The notes: generated by a model from the letters alone, not told the origin. A DNA stretch of 5,973 nt from JBDRZD01 sp964623395 (GCA_964623395.1 CAZUSI010000076.1:1-5973); one strand, 5' to 3'. Shown: positions 1 through 5,973, numbered from the stretch's first letter. A program made the numbers and translations.

Positions 1-3
1 TAA

Positions 4-10
4 AAGGAGG
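4..10 (+). promoter_or_regulatory. Strong Shine-Dalgarno site of the acyl-CoA dehydrogenase gene
   Basis: The bases AAGGAGG, extended to AAAAGGAGGT at 2-11, closely match the complement of the 16S rRNA 3' end. They lie four bases before the ATG at 15 and fix that start. The TAA at 1-3 could be the stop codon of an upstream gene, which would make the dehydrogenase an internal operon gene, but the window is too short on this side to tell. No promoter is visible. Confidence 0.85.
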
Positions 11-14
11 TAAA

Positions 15-1172
15 ATGGAATTTGAATTGAGTGAAGAACATAAAATGATAAGGGATACAATAAGGGATTTTGCGGAAAAGGAAATTGCAAAAATTGCTGA
101 TAAAAACGATGAAGAGGAAAAATTTCCAAAAGAAACAATTAAAAAACTTGCAGAACTTGGATTCCTTGGAATGGAAATTCCTCCTGAATATGGTGGGGCA
201 GGAACAGACTCAATAAGCTATGTAATAGCAATTGAGGAATTATCAAGGGTATGCCCTGCCCATGGTGTTATTGTTTCTGTTAATAATTCACTTGTATGTT
301 ATGGTCTTTATAAATTTGGGAATGAAGAACAGAAGAAAAAGTTTTTAACTCCTCTTGCAAAAGGTGAAAAAATTGGTGCATTTGCATTAACAGAACCTCA
401 TACTGGTTCTGATGCATCAAACCTTTTAACAATGGCAAAAAGGGAAGGAGATGAATATGTTATTAATGGTAAAAAGGTATGGGTTACAAATGGTCCTGAG
501 GCAGATTATATTCTTGTTTTTGCAGTTACTGATAAGGAGAAAAAACATAAAGGTATAACATGTTTTATTGCTGACTGCAGTTTACCAGGAATTATAAAAT
601 CTCCTCCTGAGAAAAAACTTGGGATAAGAAGTGCCCATTCCTGTGAAATAACCTTTGAAAATTATAGAATCCCTATTCAAAATAGATTGGGTGAAGAAGG
701 AGAAGGATTTAAGATTGCAATGAGTATTCTGGATGCAGGAAGAATAGGTATTGCTGCACAATCTGTTGGAATAGCACAAGCAGCACTTGAACATTCAATA
801 AGATTTGCAAGGGAAAGAAAGGCATTTGGGGTCCCAATTGTACAACATCAAGCAATAGCATTTTATATTGCTGAAATGGGAACGAAAATACAAGCAGCAA
901 GACTTTTAACATATTATGCAGCATGGAAAAAACAAAAGGGTGAAAAATTTTCGAAAGAGGCATCAATGGCAAAACTATTTGCATCAGAAACAGCAATGTG
1001 GGCAACAACAAAAGCAATTCAAATTCATGGTTCAATGGGATATTCAAGGGAACATCCTATACAAAGATTTTTCAGAGATGCAAAAGTTACTGAAATATAT
1101 GAAGGAACATCAGAAATACAAAAAATTGTTATTTCAAGGGAAATATTAAAGGAATATGAAAAGATTTTATGA
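15..1172 (+). CDS. Acyl-CoA dehydrogenase, short-chain (butyryl-CoA dehydrogenase-like) type
   Basis: This 385-residue flavoprotein is predicted to catalyse FAD-dependent alpha,beta-dehydrogenation of a short or branched acyl-CoA in the cytoplasm, passing electrons to an electron transfer flavoprotein. The length is normal for the family. The first family signature lies around 124-136 (ALTEPHTGSD core), with Thr130 where Gly, Ser or Ala is usual. The VWVTNG segment (155-160) belongs to the middle beta domain. RERKAFG (266-272) contributes to FAD and dimer contacts. The second signature at 336-355 matches fully (Q, G339, G342, E346, R351, D355). Glu363 in the YEGTSEIQ motif is the expected catalytic base and marks the short- or medium-chain class rather than isovaleryl- or long-chain enzymes. 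The gene has a strong ribosome binding site and overlaps lipA by ATGA. No ETF genes are present here, and chain-length specificity cannot be read from the sequence. Butyryl-CoA, branched-chain and 2-methylacyl-CoA enzymes are all possible. Confidence 0.93.
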   Translation: MEFELSEEHKMIRDTIRDFAEKEIAKIADKNDEEEKFPKETIKKLAELGFLGMEIPPEYGGAGTDSISYVIAIEELSRVCPAHGVIVSVNNSLVCYGLYKFGNEEQKKKFLTPLAKGEKIGAFALTEPHTGSDASNLLTMAKREGDEYVINGKKVWVTNGPEADYILVFAVTDKEKKHKGITCFIADCSLPGIIKSPPEKKLGIRSAHSCEITFENYRIPIQNRLGEEGEGFKIAMSILDAGRIGIAAQSVGIAQAALEHSIRFARERKAFGVPIVQHQAIAFYIAEMGTKIQAARLLTYYAAWKKQKGEKFSKEASMAKLFASETAMWATTKAIQIHGSMGYSREHPIQRFFRDAKVTEIYEGTSEIQKIVISREILKEYEKIL

Positions 1173-2026
1173 GAAAACCGGAATGGATAAGGTCATCATT
1201 ACCTGGATTTGGTGAATTTAAAGAAGTAAAAAAAATTTTAAAGTCCCTTTCTTTAAATACTATCTGTGAATCTGCATTATGTCCAAATCTTGGTGAATGC
1301 TGGGCTAAAAAAAGTGCAACAATAATGATAATGGGAGATATATGCACAAGGAATTGTAAATTCTGCTCTGTTAAAAAGGGGAAACCACTTCCTCTTGACC
1401 CTGAAGAACCTATTAAAGTTGCAAAAGCAATAAAAGAGCTTGGAATTGAATATGCTGTTATAACATCTTGCACAAGGGATGATATTCCTGATTTTGGAGC
1501 AAACCATTTTTATGAAACTGTTAAAAAAATAAAGGAATTGAATGAAAATGTTAAAGTAGAAATTTTAATTCCTGATTTCAATTTAGATATAAATTGTTTA
1601 AAAAAAGTTGTTGAAGCAAATCCTGATGTTATTTCCCATAATGTTGAAACAGTTGAAAGATTAACTAAATTTGTAAGGGATAAAAGGGCAGGATATGAAA
1701 AAAGTATTAATGTTTTAAAGAAAATAAAAGAGATAAATTCAAAAATTATAACAAAAAGTGGAATAATGATAGGGCTTGGTGAAAATAAAGAGGAAATAAT
1801 AAAAACGATGGAGGATATAAAAGATGCAGGATGTGAAATAGTAACAATAGGACAATATTTAAGACCAACTAAAAATAATTTGCCTGTTGAAAAATATTAT
1901 TTACCTTCTGAATTTAAGGAATTTGAAAAAATTGGATATAAAATTGGATTTAAATTTGTTGCATCAGGAGTATTTGTAAGAAGTTCTTATAAAGCAAAAG
2001 AAGGATATTTAAAATCTATCTCTTAA
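1169..2026 (+). CDS. lipA: Lipoyl synthase (radical SAM, two iron-sulfur clusters)
   Basis: This 285-residue enzyme inserts two sulfur atoms into C6 and C8 of protein-bound octanoyl chains, giving the lipoyl cofactor of 2-oxoacid dehydrogenases and the glycine cleavage H protein. All diagnostic motifs are present. Cys33, Cys38 and Cys44 form the CX4CX5C ligands of the auxiliary, sulfur-donating cluster. Cys59, Cys63 and Cys66 form the radical SAM CX3CX2C motif. The C-terminal RSSY (271-274) supplies the serine ligand. Family blocks KPEWIR (3-8), TRDDIPDFGA (102-111), HNVETVERL (157-165), KSGIMIGLGE (196-205) and GQYLRP (228-233) are in order. Met1 sits just before the conserved KPxWxR block, so the start is right. 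Ribosome entry is weak (AAAGGA at 1148-1153, 15 bases away), and the ATGA overlap suggests coupling to the dehydrogenase gene. The 3' end overlaps the opposing DUF4340 gene. No lipB, lplA or lipM octanoyltransferase gene is visible. Confidence 0.97.
   Translation: MRKPEWIRSSLPGFGEFKEVKKILKSLSLNTICESALCPNLGECWAKKSATIMIMGDICTRNCKFCSVKKGKPLPLDPEEPIKVAKAIKELGIEYAVITSCTRDDIPDFGANHFYETVKKIKELNENVKVEILIPDFNLDINCLKKVVEANPDVISHNVETVERLTKFVRDKRAGYEKSINVLKKIKEINSKIITKSGIMIGLGENKEEIIKTMEDIKDAGCEIVTIGQYLRPTKNNLPVEKYYLPSEFKEFEKIGYKIGFKFVASGVFVRSSYKAKEGYLKSIS
2016..2026. other. Tail-to-tail overlap of two convergent genes (11 bp)
   Basis: The last codons and TAA stop of lipA (2024-2026) overlap the last codons and TAG stop (complement of 2016-2018) of the DUF4340 gene on the other strand. 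The same bases encode the C-termini of both proteins, and there is no intergenic space. A T-rich run (about 2028-2039) follows the lipA stop, but no G+C-rich stem precedes it. How transcripts from the two sides end is not evident. Confidence 0.9.
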
Positions 2027-2987
2027 ATTTTTTCTTCTTCCAAGGTTCTATTATAGAAGGCGCTTCCTCTTTACCTAAAAAATAATCTCTTTTTTTCTTT
2101 ATTGCTGTTTCCACATAAGATTTTGTTAATGTATAAACATGTTTTTTATTTTTATTTGTTACATAATAAACTTCATTTCCTAAGTTTCCAAATATTATTG
2201 AATTATAAGAACCATCCTTCATTTCAACTTCAATAGTTCCCTGTGGCTCAAAAAATCCTGCTTCCTTTGGAGATATTGTATCAATTATATCCATTGCAAA
2301 TAAATTTCCTATCATCCTTATATAGCCTACTGTTCTTATTGAATCAAGTTTTGTTGTATCATTTTCAAAATAATACTTACCATTCTTTTTCAAAATTACA
2401 AAATTATCACCAAAATTATAAGAAACCTTGACAACATCTTCACCTTTAAAATTTGTTATTCTTTTATCTATCCAAGTTCCCTTATACATTGGAAAATCAC
2501 CTCTTATATATTTTTCAATTAAAACAATTTCATTTTTACCATTAATTCTCACATAGTTTGATGAAAAATCTGGCCCCATTTTACCAACAATTAAATCAAC
2601 CAATTTTTTACCTTTTTCATTATATGCCCTTATAAAAAGACCATTTTCTTCTTCAACCTGATATAGAGAAAAATCTTTTGGATTTGTTCCAACAATTTCA
2701 CCTTCAAGATTTTCAAATGCCTTTAAAGTTCTATCCATTCTTGAAGAATCAGTTGGTAAAAAAATTGTATCTTTTACCTGTAAGAACCATTTATTATCCT
2801 TTTTAACCAATATAAATTCCTTATCCTTTGATTTCATTTCAATTTTTGAAATTTCAGAAATTTTAAAGTCAGTAATTTTAAGTTTTTTAGGCGTCCTTAT
2901 CTTTTTTGTCCATGGGGACTCAATAAATATAAAAAGTAAAAGGAGAACAAAAAATATACCACCAAAAATTTTAACATTGTATCTCAT
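2016..2987 (-). CDS. DUF4340 family membrane-anchored extracytoplasmic protein, last gene of the Gld-type ABC operon
   Basis: This 323-residue protein has one hydrophobic segment near the N-terminus (about 7-23), preceded by a short basic start and followed by a Lys/Arg-rich stretch. The remainder is hydrophilic and apparently rich in beta strands. I read it as a DUF4340 protein, a family often found next to GldG-like genes. Function is unknown. If the segment is a signal anchor, the domain faces the outside, although the basic residues after it leave topology uncertain. The protein appears to contain two diverged copies of one unit, about 43-161 and 183-292. Both have FxxLxKK-like and NKW/GKYY strands, then VGK (134-136) or FGN (266-268), then a YV strand. 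The start is supported by AAAAGGG (complement of 2995-3001), seven bases upstream. Only 3 bp separate it from the GldG-like gene, so co-expression is very likely. The tail is very basic (KKKKFKR). Confidence 0.8.
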   Translation of the reverse strand: MRYNVKIFGGIFFVLLLLFIFIESPWTKKIRTPKKLKITDFKISEISKIEMKSKDKEFILVKKDNKWFLQVKDTIFLPTDSSRMDRTLKAFENLEGEIVGTNPKDFSLYQVEEENGLFIRAYNEKGKKLVDLIVGKMGPDFSSNYVRINGKNEIVLIEKYIRGDFPMYKGTWIDKRITNFKGEDVVKVSYNFGDNFVILKKNGKYYFENDTTKLDSIRTVGYIRMIGNLFAMDIIDTISPKEAGFFEPQGTIEVEMKDGSYNSIIFGNLGNEVYYVTNKNKKHVYTLTKSYVETAIKKKRDYFLGKEEAPSIIEPWKKKKFKR

Positions 2988-2990
2988 TTT

Positions 2991-4526
2991 TTATCCCTTT
3001 TTAAGTTTCCTTCTTTCCCTATAAACAAATCTCAATATTCCTAAAACAACAACAATTATTGCTGTTCCAAATGTATTTCCCCATTTAAATAAATTTTTCT
3101 GCCAATCAGAAAGGGGCTTTATTGGTCTTTCAGTTTTTCCCCTTGACCTTATCTCTATCAATTCCTTTCCAAATCCAATTGCATCACATAAATTTAATAA
3201 AAACAAAATGTTCTCAGGATACATTTGCAAAAATCTATCATCAATAAATTTTAAATTTGAAACAAAAGCAATTTGAGTTTTATCTTCTGTTTCTTTAATA
3301 AACTTTGTTGTATCAACACCTGGTGGAATACTTTCATTTAAAAAGTAAGAACTAAATTTACCAGTTAAAAGTATTGCAAGTTTAAATTGCTCTGTTTTTT
3401 CTGGTGGTTTAAAAAATGGCTCTGGCATTAAATTGAAGAAGGATTTTGTGCTCCATGCCTTTTGTGTTGTTGTTATTAAAACAGTAAATTCTTTATCCTT
3501 TAAATTTTGTGAAAATGTATCAATTGATGAACACCAAGGAAATACAATATTTTCAAGTTTATTAACAATAGGGCTTTCCTTATTAAAGAATTTTCTAACT
3601 GCCTTAACCCAATAAGGATAAGGTATTATAAATGCCATACCTGCTTGAGCAAATGGTGCTGCTTCATGAGAAACATCTTGAATTAAATCCACATTCAATT
3701 TAATTCCATAATTTTTAAAAAATTCAACATCCTTTTCCCTTATTGCCCTTGTTTGAAGTTCATCTGTAACATTTACAGGGTCAAGTAGGAAAATTGCCTT
3801 TTTACCCTTCATTATAAATTGATCAATGTTATAAAGAGCCATTTTATCAATTTCTTTCCATCCAAGAACAAGCAAAAGATTTATATCCTCTGGAATAAAG
3901 TTTGGTGAAACTTCTCTAACAGAATAATGTTTTGAAAGTTCATTTTTATAAATTGTATAGTTTTCCTTTTTATCCTTTGATAAAAACATAACACCAATCT
4001 TTACCTCTTCCCTCTTTGAAAGTTTTAAAAGTCTTGAAGTGATTTCATATTCAAGATTTTCAGTGCTTTCAACAACAGGAATAATTTCCCTTTTATCCTT
4101 ATAAAATATTGCCATTCCAAGAAAACCACCAATCACCTGAAGCTTATCCTTTTCAAATATGTTCATCTGAACCTTCGGAATTCCCATCCTTGTAACCTTT
4201 CCTTCAAGCTCCTTATTATCAGCAGGGTCAATAAATTCAAACTTTAATTTTCCCCTTGAATATATCCTGTATTCTTCAAGTATATCTTCAACTTCCCTTT
4301 TAATTGGAATAAGATTCGGAGGCAATTTTTTTGAAAAATATGCTTTAACAGAAACAATATCATCAATTTCTGAAAGGACCCTTTTTGTTGATCTTGAAAG
4401 TGTATAAATTCTATCTTCTGTTAAATCAACTCTGTAAATGAGTTTCCTTAAAATTAAATTGAGAAGGATTAAACTTCCCATTATAAAAATTAAAGAAAGT
4501 ATAAAATTTAAATTTTCTCTTTTCAT
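2991..4526 (-). CDS. GldG-like ABC transporter auxiliary protein (ABC_transp_aux family)
   Basis: This 511-residue protein matches the uncharacterised ABC-transport auxiliary family that includes gliding protein GldG. A transmembrane helix at about 7-27 is followed by the typical RVDLTEDRIYTLS block (32-44) and a segment beginning with VSVKAYFS (58-65). The ENLEYEITSRLLKL block (156-169) and KIGVM (176-180) come next, then a Rossmann-like core with LLLVLG (217-222) and AIFLLDP (244-250). A family-like FVSNLKFIDDRFL stretch (421-433) precedes the second helix at about 482-500 and a basic tail. With both ends anchored in the membrane, the roughly 450-residue middle is probably extracytoplasmic. 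It probably works with the adjacent permease and ATPase, but the substrate is unknown. The start codon overlaps the permease stop as ATGA, with AGGAG close upstream. The name GldG reflects family resemblance only, and gliding motility is not implied. Confidence 0.87.
   Translation of the reverse strand: MKRENLNFILSLIFIMGSLILLNLILRKLIYRVDLTEDRIYTLSRSTKRVLSEIDDIVSVKAYFSKKLPPNLIPIKREVEDILEEYRIYSRGKLKFEFIDPADNKELEGKVTRMGIPKVQMNIFEKDKLQVIGGFLGMAIFYKDKREIIPVVESTENLEYEITSRLLKLSKREEVKIGVMFLSKDKKENYTIYKNELSKHYSVREVSPNFIPEDINLLLVLGWKEIDKMALYNIDQFIMKGKKAIFLLDPVNVTDELQTRAIREKDVEFFKNYGIKLNVDLIQDVSHEAAPFAQAGMAFIIPYPYWVKAVRKFFNKESPIVNKLENIVFPWCSSIDTFSQNLKDKEFTVLITTTQKAWSTKSFFNLMPEPFFKPPEKTEQFKLAILLTGKFSSYFLNESIPPGVDTTKFIKETEDKTQIAFVSNLKFIDDRFLQMYPENILFLLNLCDAIGFGKELIEIRSRGKTERPIKPLSDWQKNLFKWGNTFGTAIIVVVLGILRFVYRERRKLKKG
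2995..3001 (-). promoter_or_regulatory. Ribosome binding site of the DUF4340 gene
   Basis: On the minus strand AAAAGGG ends seven bases before the ATG at 2987. It overlaps the last Lys-Lys-Gly codons of the GldG-like gene. The match to the anti-Shine-Dalgarno sequence is partial (the AAAGG portion), but the spacing is good and no better site lies near, so it supports this start. Confidence 0.55.
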
Positions 4527-5233
4527 CTTCTCCTATCCATTATCCATATATTCAAATATAAGAAAAATCCTATAAATGAAATATAGTAAATTATGTCTCT
4601 TAAATCAATTATGCCTCTTGTTATACTTTCAAATCTTGTTTTTAATGAGAAAAATTTAAATATGTTTATCCAAAAACTTGAAAAATTTGCAATTAAAGCA
4701 TCTTCACCTGTTATATAAAACAAAAAACAAATTGTAACTGAAAGAATGTATGCAACAATTTGATTCTGTGTAAAACTTGAAAGGGCAAGACCAAGTGAAA
4801 TATAAGAAGCACCTAAAAATAGTGCCCCTATATATCCTGCAAATGTTGCTCCAAAATCAAGATCACCTATTAAAGAAAGTGTTATTGGAAGTGGAATTGT
4901 CAAAATTAAGGAAATTGCAAAGAATGTGAATGCGGAAAGGAATTTACCAAATAAAATTTCATAATCCTTTAAGGGTAAGGTAAACAAAACTTCAAGTGTA
5001 TTTGATTTCCTTTCTTCTGCCCATAATCTCATTGTAAGACCCGGAATAAAGAGAACAAAAATTATTGGAAAAAGTGAGAAAAGGTCCCTTAATGTTGTTT
5101 GAGGGAAAACAAAGAAATTTCTTAAAAAAAGCCATTGGGTCAAAACAAGAAATACAACAAGATATATATACCCTATTGGTGAATTAAAATAACTTTTTAA
5201 TTCCTTTTTATACAAAGCAAATATTCTTTTCAT
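4523..5233 (-). CDS. ABC-2 type permease, GldF-like
   Basis: This 236-residue integral membrane protein is the transmembrane subunit of the ABC system. It starts with the hallmark KKELKSYFNSPIGYIY (9-24), a cytoplasmic elbow leading into helix 1. I see six hydrophobic segments at about 20-39, 50-68, 96-119, 128-151, 156-174 and 212-230. Family blocks LTMRLWAEERK (66-76), followed by TLPLKDYEILFGK (85-97), form the likely cytoplasmic loop contacting the ATPase. SFTQNQIVAYI (153-163) and RFESITRGIIDLRD (200-213) are also typical. The length agrees with GldF of gliding bacteria (about 240). With only one permease gene, a homodimer with two ATPase subunits is expected. The ATG overlaps the ATPase stop as ATGA and has no strong ribosome binding site, pointing to translational coupling. 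Its last codons (Arg-Arg-Arg, stop) double as the ribosome binding region of the next gene. Substrate unknown. Confidence 0.9.
   Translation of the reverse strand: MKRIFALYKKELKSYFNSPIGYIYLVVFLVLTQWLFLRNFFVFPQTTLRDLFSLFPIIFVLFIPGLTMRLWAEERKSNTLEVLFTLPLKDYEILFGKFLSAFTFFAISLILTIPLPITLSLIGDLDFGATFAGYIGALFLGASYISLGLALSSFTQNQIVAYILSVTICFLFYITGEDALIANFSSFWINIFKFFSLKTRFESITRGIIDLRDIIYYISFIGFFLYLNIWIMDRRR
4530..4534 (-). promoter_or_regulatory. Ribosome binding site of the GldG-like gene, embedded in permease codons
   Basis: On the minus strand AGGAG lies three bases before the ATG of the GldG-like gene. It is formed by the codons AGG and AGA of the permease's terminal Arg-Arg-Arg. The ATGA stop-start overlap follows directly. 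The spacing is shorter than usual, so re-initiation by ribosomes ending the permease is a plausible contributor. The position supports the chosen start. Confidence 0.6.
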
Positions 5234-5973
5234 TCTTCTGTTACAAGTTGCAAAAATATCTCTTCAAGACCATATTTTTCAGAATAAAGTTCATAAATTT
5301 TATATTTATTTTGAACACAAAAATCAAAAAATATTTCCCTTGCATCACCTTCCTCAAAAGAAATATTTCCTTCAATAAAATCATCAAAACTTTTTAATGA
5401 ATAAGATTTAACATCTTTTCTCTCCTTAATTTTTTCTTCAAATTCCCTTTTATTCCCTTTTATTAAGAATTTAACACTTTCCTTTTTCTTTGTCTTTTCT
5501 TCAAGTTCTCTTATTTTACCTTCTGCAACAATTTTACCCTTATGAATAATAATTGCTCTTTCACATAGCATTTCAACTTCTGGTAAAATATGGGTTGAAA
5601 GAATAACTGTTTTTTCCTTTCCAAGTTCTTTAATAAGATTTCTTATCTCAACAATTTGAGCAGGGTCAAGTCCTGTTGTTGGTTCATCAAGTATTAAAAT
5701 TTCAGGGTCATGTAAAAGTGCCTGTGCAAGTCCCACTCTTTGTTTAAATCCTTTTGAAAGTTCACCAATCGGCCTATTTAAAACATCTTTTATTCCTGTA
5801 TCATCAATTACTTTTTCAAATCTTTCCTTAAAGAATTTCTTATCCATTTCCCTTACTTCTCCCATAAAACTCAAATATTCCTTTACTGTTAAATCAGTAT
5901 ATATTGGATTATCCTCTGCAAGATAACCAATTTTCTTTTTAATTTCTTCAGGTTTTTCTAAAACAGATATACC
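5230..5973 (-). CDS. ABC transporter ATP-binding protein, GldA-like (5' end outside window)
   Basis: The reading frame is open to the window edge, giving 247 visible residues. Walker A and the true start lie beyond 5973, probably about 60 residues away, for a total near 310, usual for this subfamily. Visible numbering starts at the edge. The Q-loop region is GYLAEDNPIY (16-25) with Glu20 at the usual Gln position, as in many GldA-type ATPases. The signature is LSKGFKQR (72-79) instead of LSGGQ. Walker B is ILILDEP (92-98) with catalytic Glu97. The D-loop is GLDP (101-104) and the switch His is His128. A charged C-terminal extension (about 155-247) follows, as in ABC-2 drug and Gld-type ATPases. 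It should energise the permease encoded next, whose ATG overlaps this stop. An in-frame TTG at 5872-5874 is not the start, because conserved ATPase sequence continues upstream of it. Confidence 0.93.
   Translation of the reverse strand, partial: GISVLEKPEEIKKKIGYLAEDNPIYTDLTVKEYLSFMGEVREMDKKFFKERFEKVIDDTGIKDVLNRPIGELSKGFKQRVGLAQALLHDPEILILDEPTTGLDPAQIVEIRNLIKELGKEKTVILSTHILPEVEMLCERAIIIHKGKIVAEGKIRELEEKTKKKESVKFLIKGNKREFEEKIKERKDVKSYSLKSFDDFIEGNISFEEGDAREIFFDFCVQNKYKIYELYSEKYGLEEIFLQLVTEE
5442..5464. repeat. Short 10-bp tandem repeat inside the ATPase gene
   Basis: The unit ATTCCCTTTT occurs twice in tandem (5442-5451 and 5452-5461), followed by ATT, giving 2.3 copies. It lies in the part of the ATPase gene encoding the variable, lysine-rich C-terminal extension. 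Ten bases is not a multiple of three, so gain or loss of a unit would shift the frame. It may be a chance product of the AT-rich, AGG/AAA-biased codon use. Confidence 0.7.

Noticed and set aside
582..1507. Several open frames of about 70-115 codons on the minus strand inside the acyl-CoA dehydrogenase and lipA genes (582-794, 709-1047, 1129-1473, 1277-1507), and one on the plus strand in another frame (916-1149)
   Set aside because: They lie wholly or almost wholly within well-recognised genes, have no recognisable domains and show odd compositions (long Leu/Phe or Gln/Lys runs) expected from reading AT-rich codons in the wrong frame.
1998..2039. Possible lipA terminator: imperfect inverted repeat followed by a T-rich run
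   Set aside because: The stem is almost all A-T with a mismatch and G-U pairs and a 10-base loop, and it overlaps coding sequence. It is too weak to call as an intrinsic terminator.
2057..2067. Small palindrome GAAG-GCG-CTTC near the 3' end of the DUF4340 gene
   Set aside because: A 4-bp stem with a 3-base loop in coding sequence and without an adjacent T-run in the right place is within chance expectation.
2243..3615. Plus-strand open frames at 2243-2431 and 3433-3615
   Set aside because: They are antisense to the DUF4340 and GldG-like genes, show no family resemblance and no plausible ribosome binding context. Treated as shadows.
5230..5874. A complete 214-residue ATPase starting at TTG 5872-5874
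   Set aside because: It would lack Walker A and the Q-loop, while the frame upstream encodes conserved ATPase residues to the window edge. The gene is cut by the window instead.
2991..5973. Evidence for gliding motility or type IX secretion
   Set aside because: Only the Gld-like ABC components are present. Homologous modules occur in many non-gliding bacteria, and no other gliding or type IX genes are visible.

Overview
This is an AT-rich bacterial window (about 30% G+C, estimated by eye), packed with six protein genes and essentially no intergenic DNA. All six genes start at ATG where the start is visible, some have clear Shine-Dalgarno sequences, and arginine is encoded only by AGA or AGG. 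CpG is almost absent: I count 13 in 5973 bases. Gene order, lysine-rich proteins and the codon habit suggest an AT-rich bacterium, perhaps a thermophile or an uncultivated phylum. The window cannot fix the lineage. I see no tRNA, rRNA, CRISPR array, insertion sequence, phage gene or convincing terminator.

Left part, plus strand (15-2026): a complete short-chain-type acyl-CoA dehydrogenase with a near-perfect ribosome binding site is followed by lipoyl synthase (lipA). They share an ATGA overlap, so they are very likely one translationally coupled operon whose promoter lies left of the window. Both fit central acyl-CoA and 2-oxoacid metabolism. LipA supplies the lipoyl cofactor to 2-oxoacid dehydrogenases or the glycine cleavage system, and the dehydrogenase could oxidise acyl-CoAs such complexes produce. 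That link is inference.

Right part, minus strand (2016-5973): a tightly packed operon, read from right to left. It encodes an ABC ATPase (5' end outside the window), a six-helix ABC-2 permease of the GldF type, a GldG-like extracytoplasmic auxiliary protein with a membrane helix at each end, and a membrane-anchored DUF4340 protein. The junctions are ATGA, ATGA and a 3-bp gap. In Bacteroidetes the GldA/GldF/GldG proteins are linked to gliding and type IX secretion. The same module occurs widely in non-gliding bacteria, where its substrate is unknown. This operon is the part of the window closest to an undescribed system.

The two operons converge and their last genes overlap tail to tail by 11 bp (2016-2026), leaving no intergenic space for a terminator.
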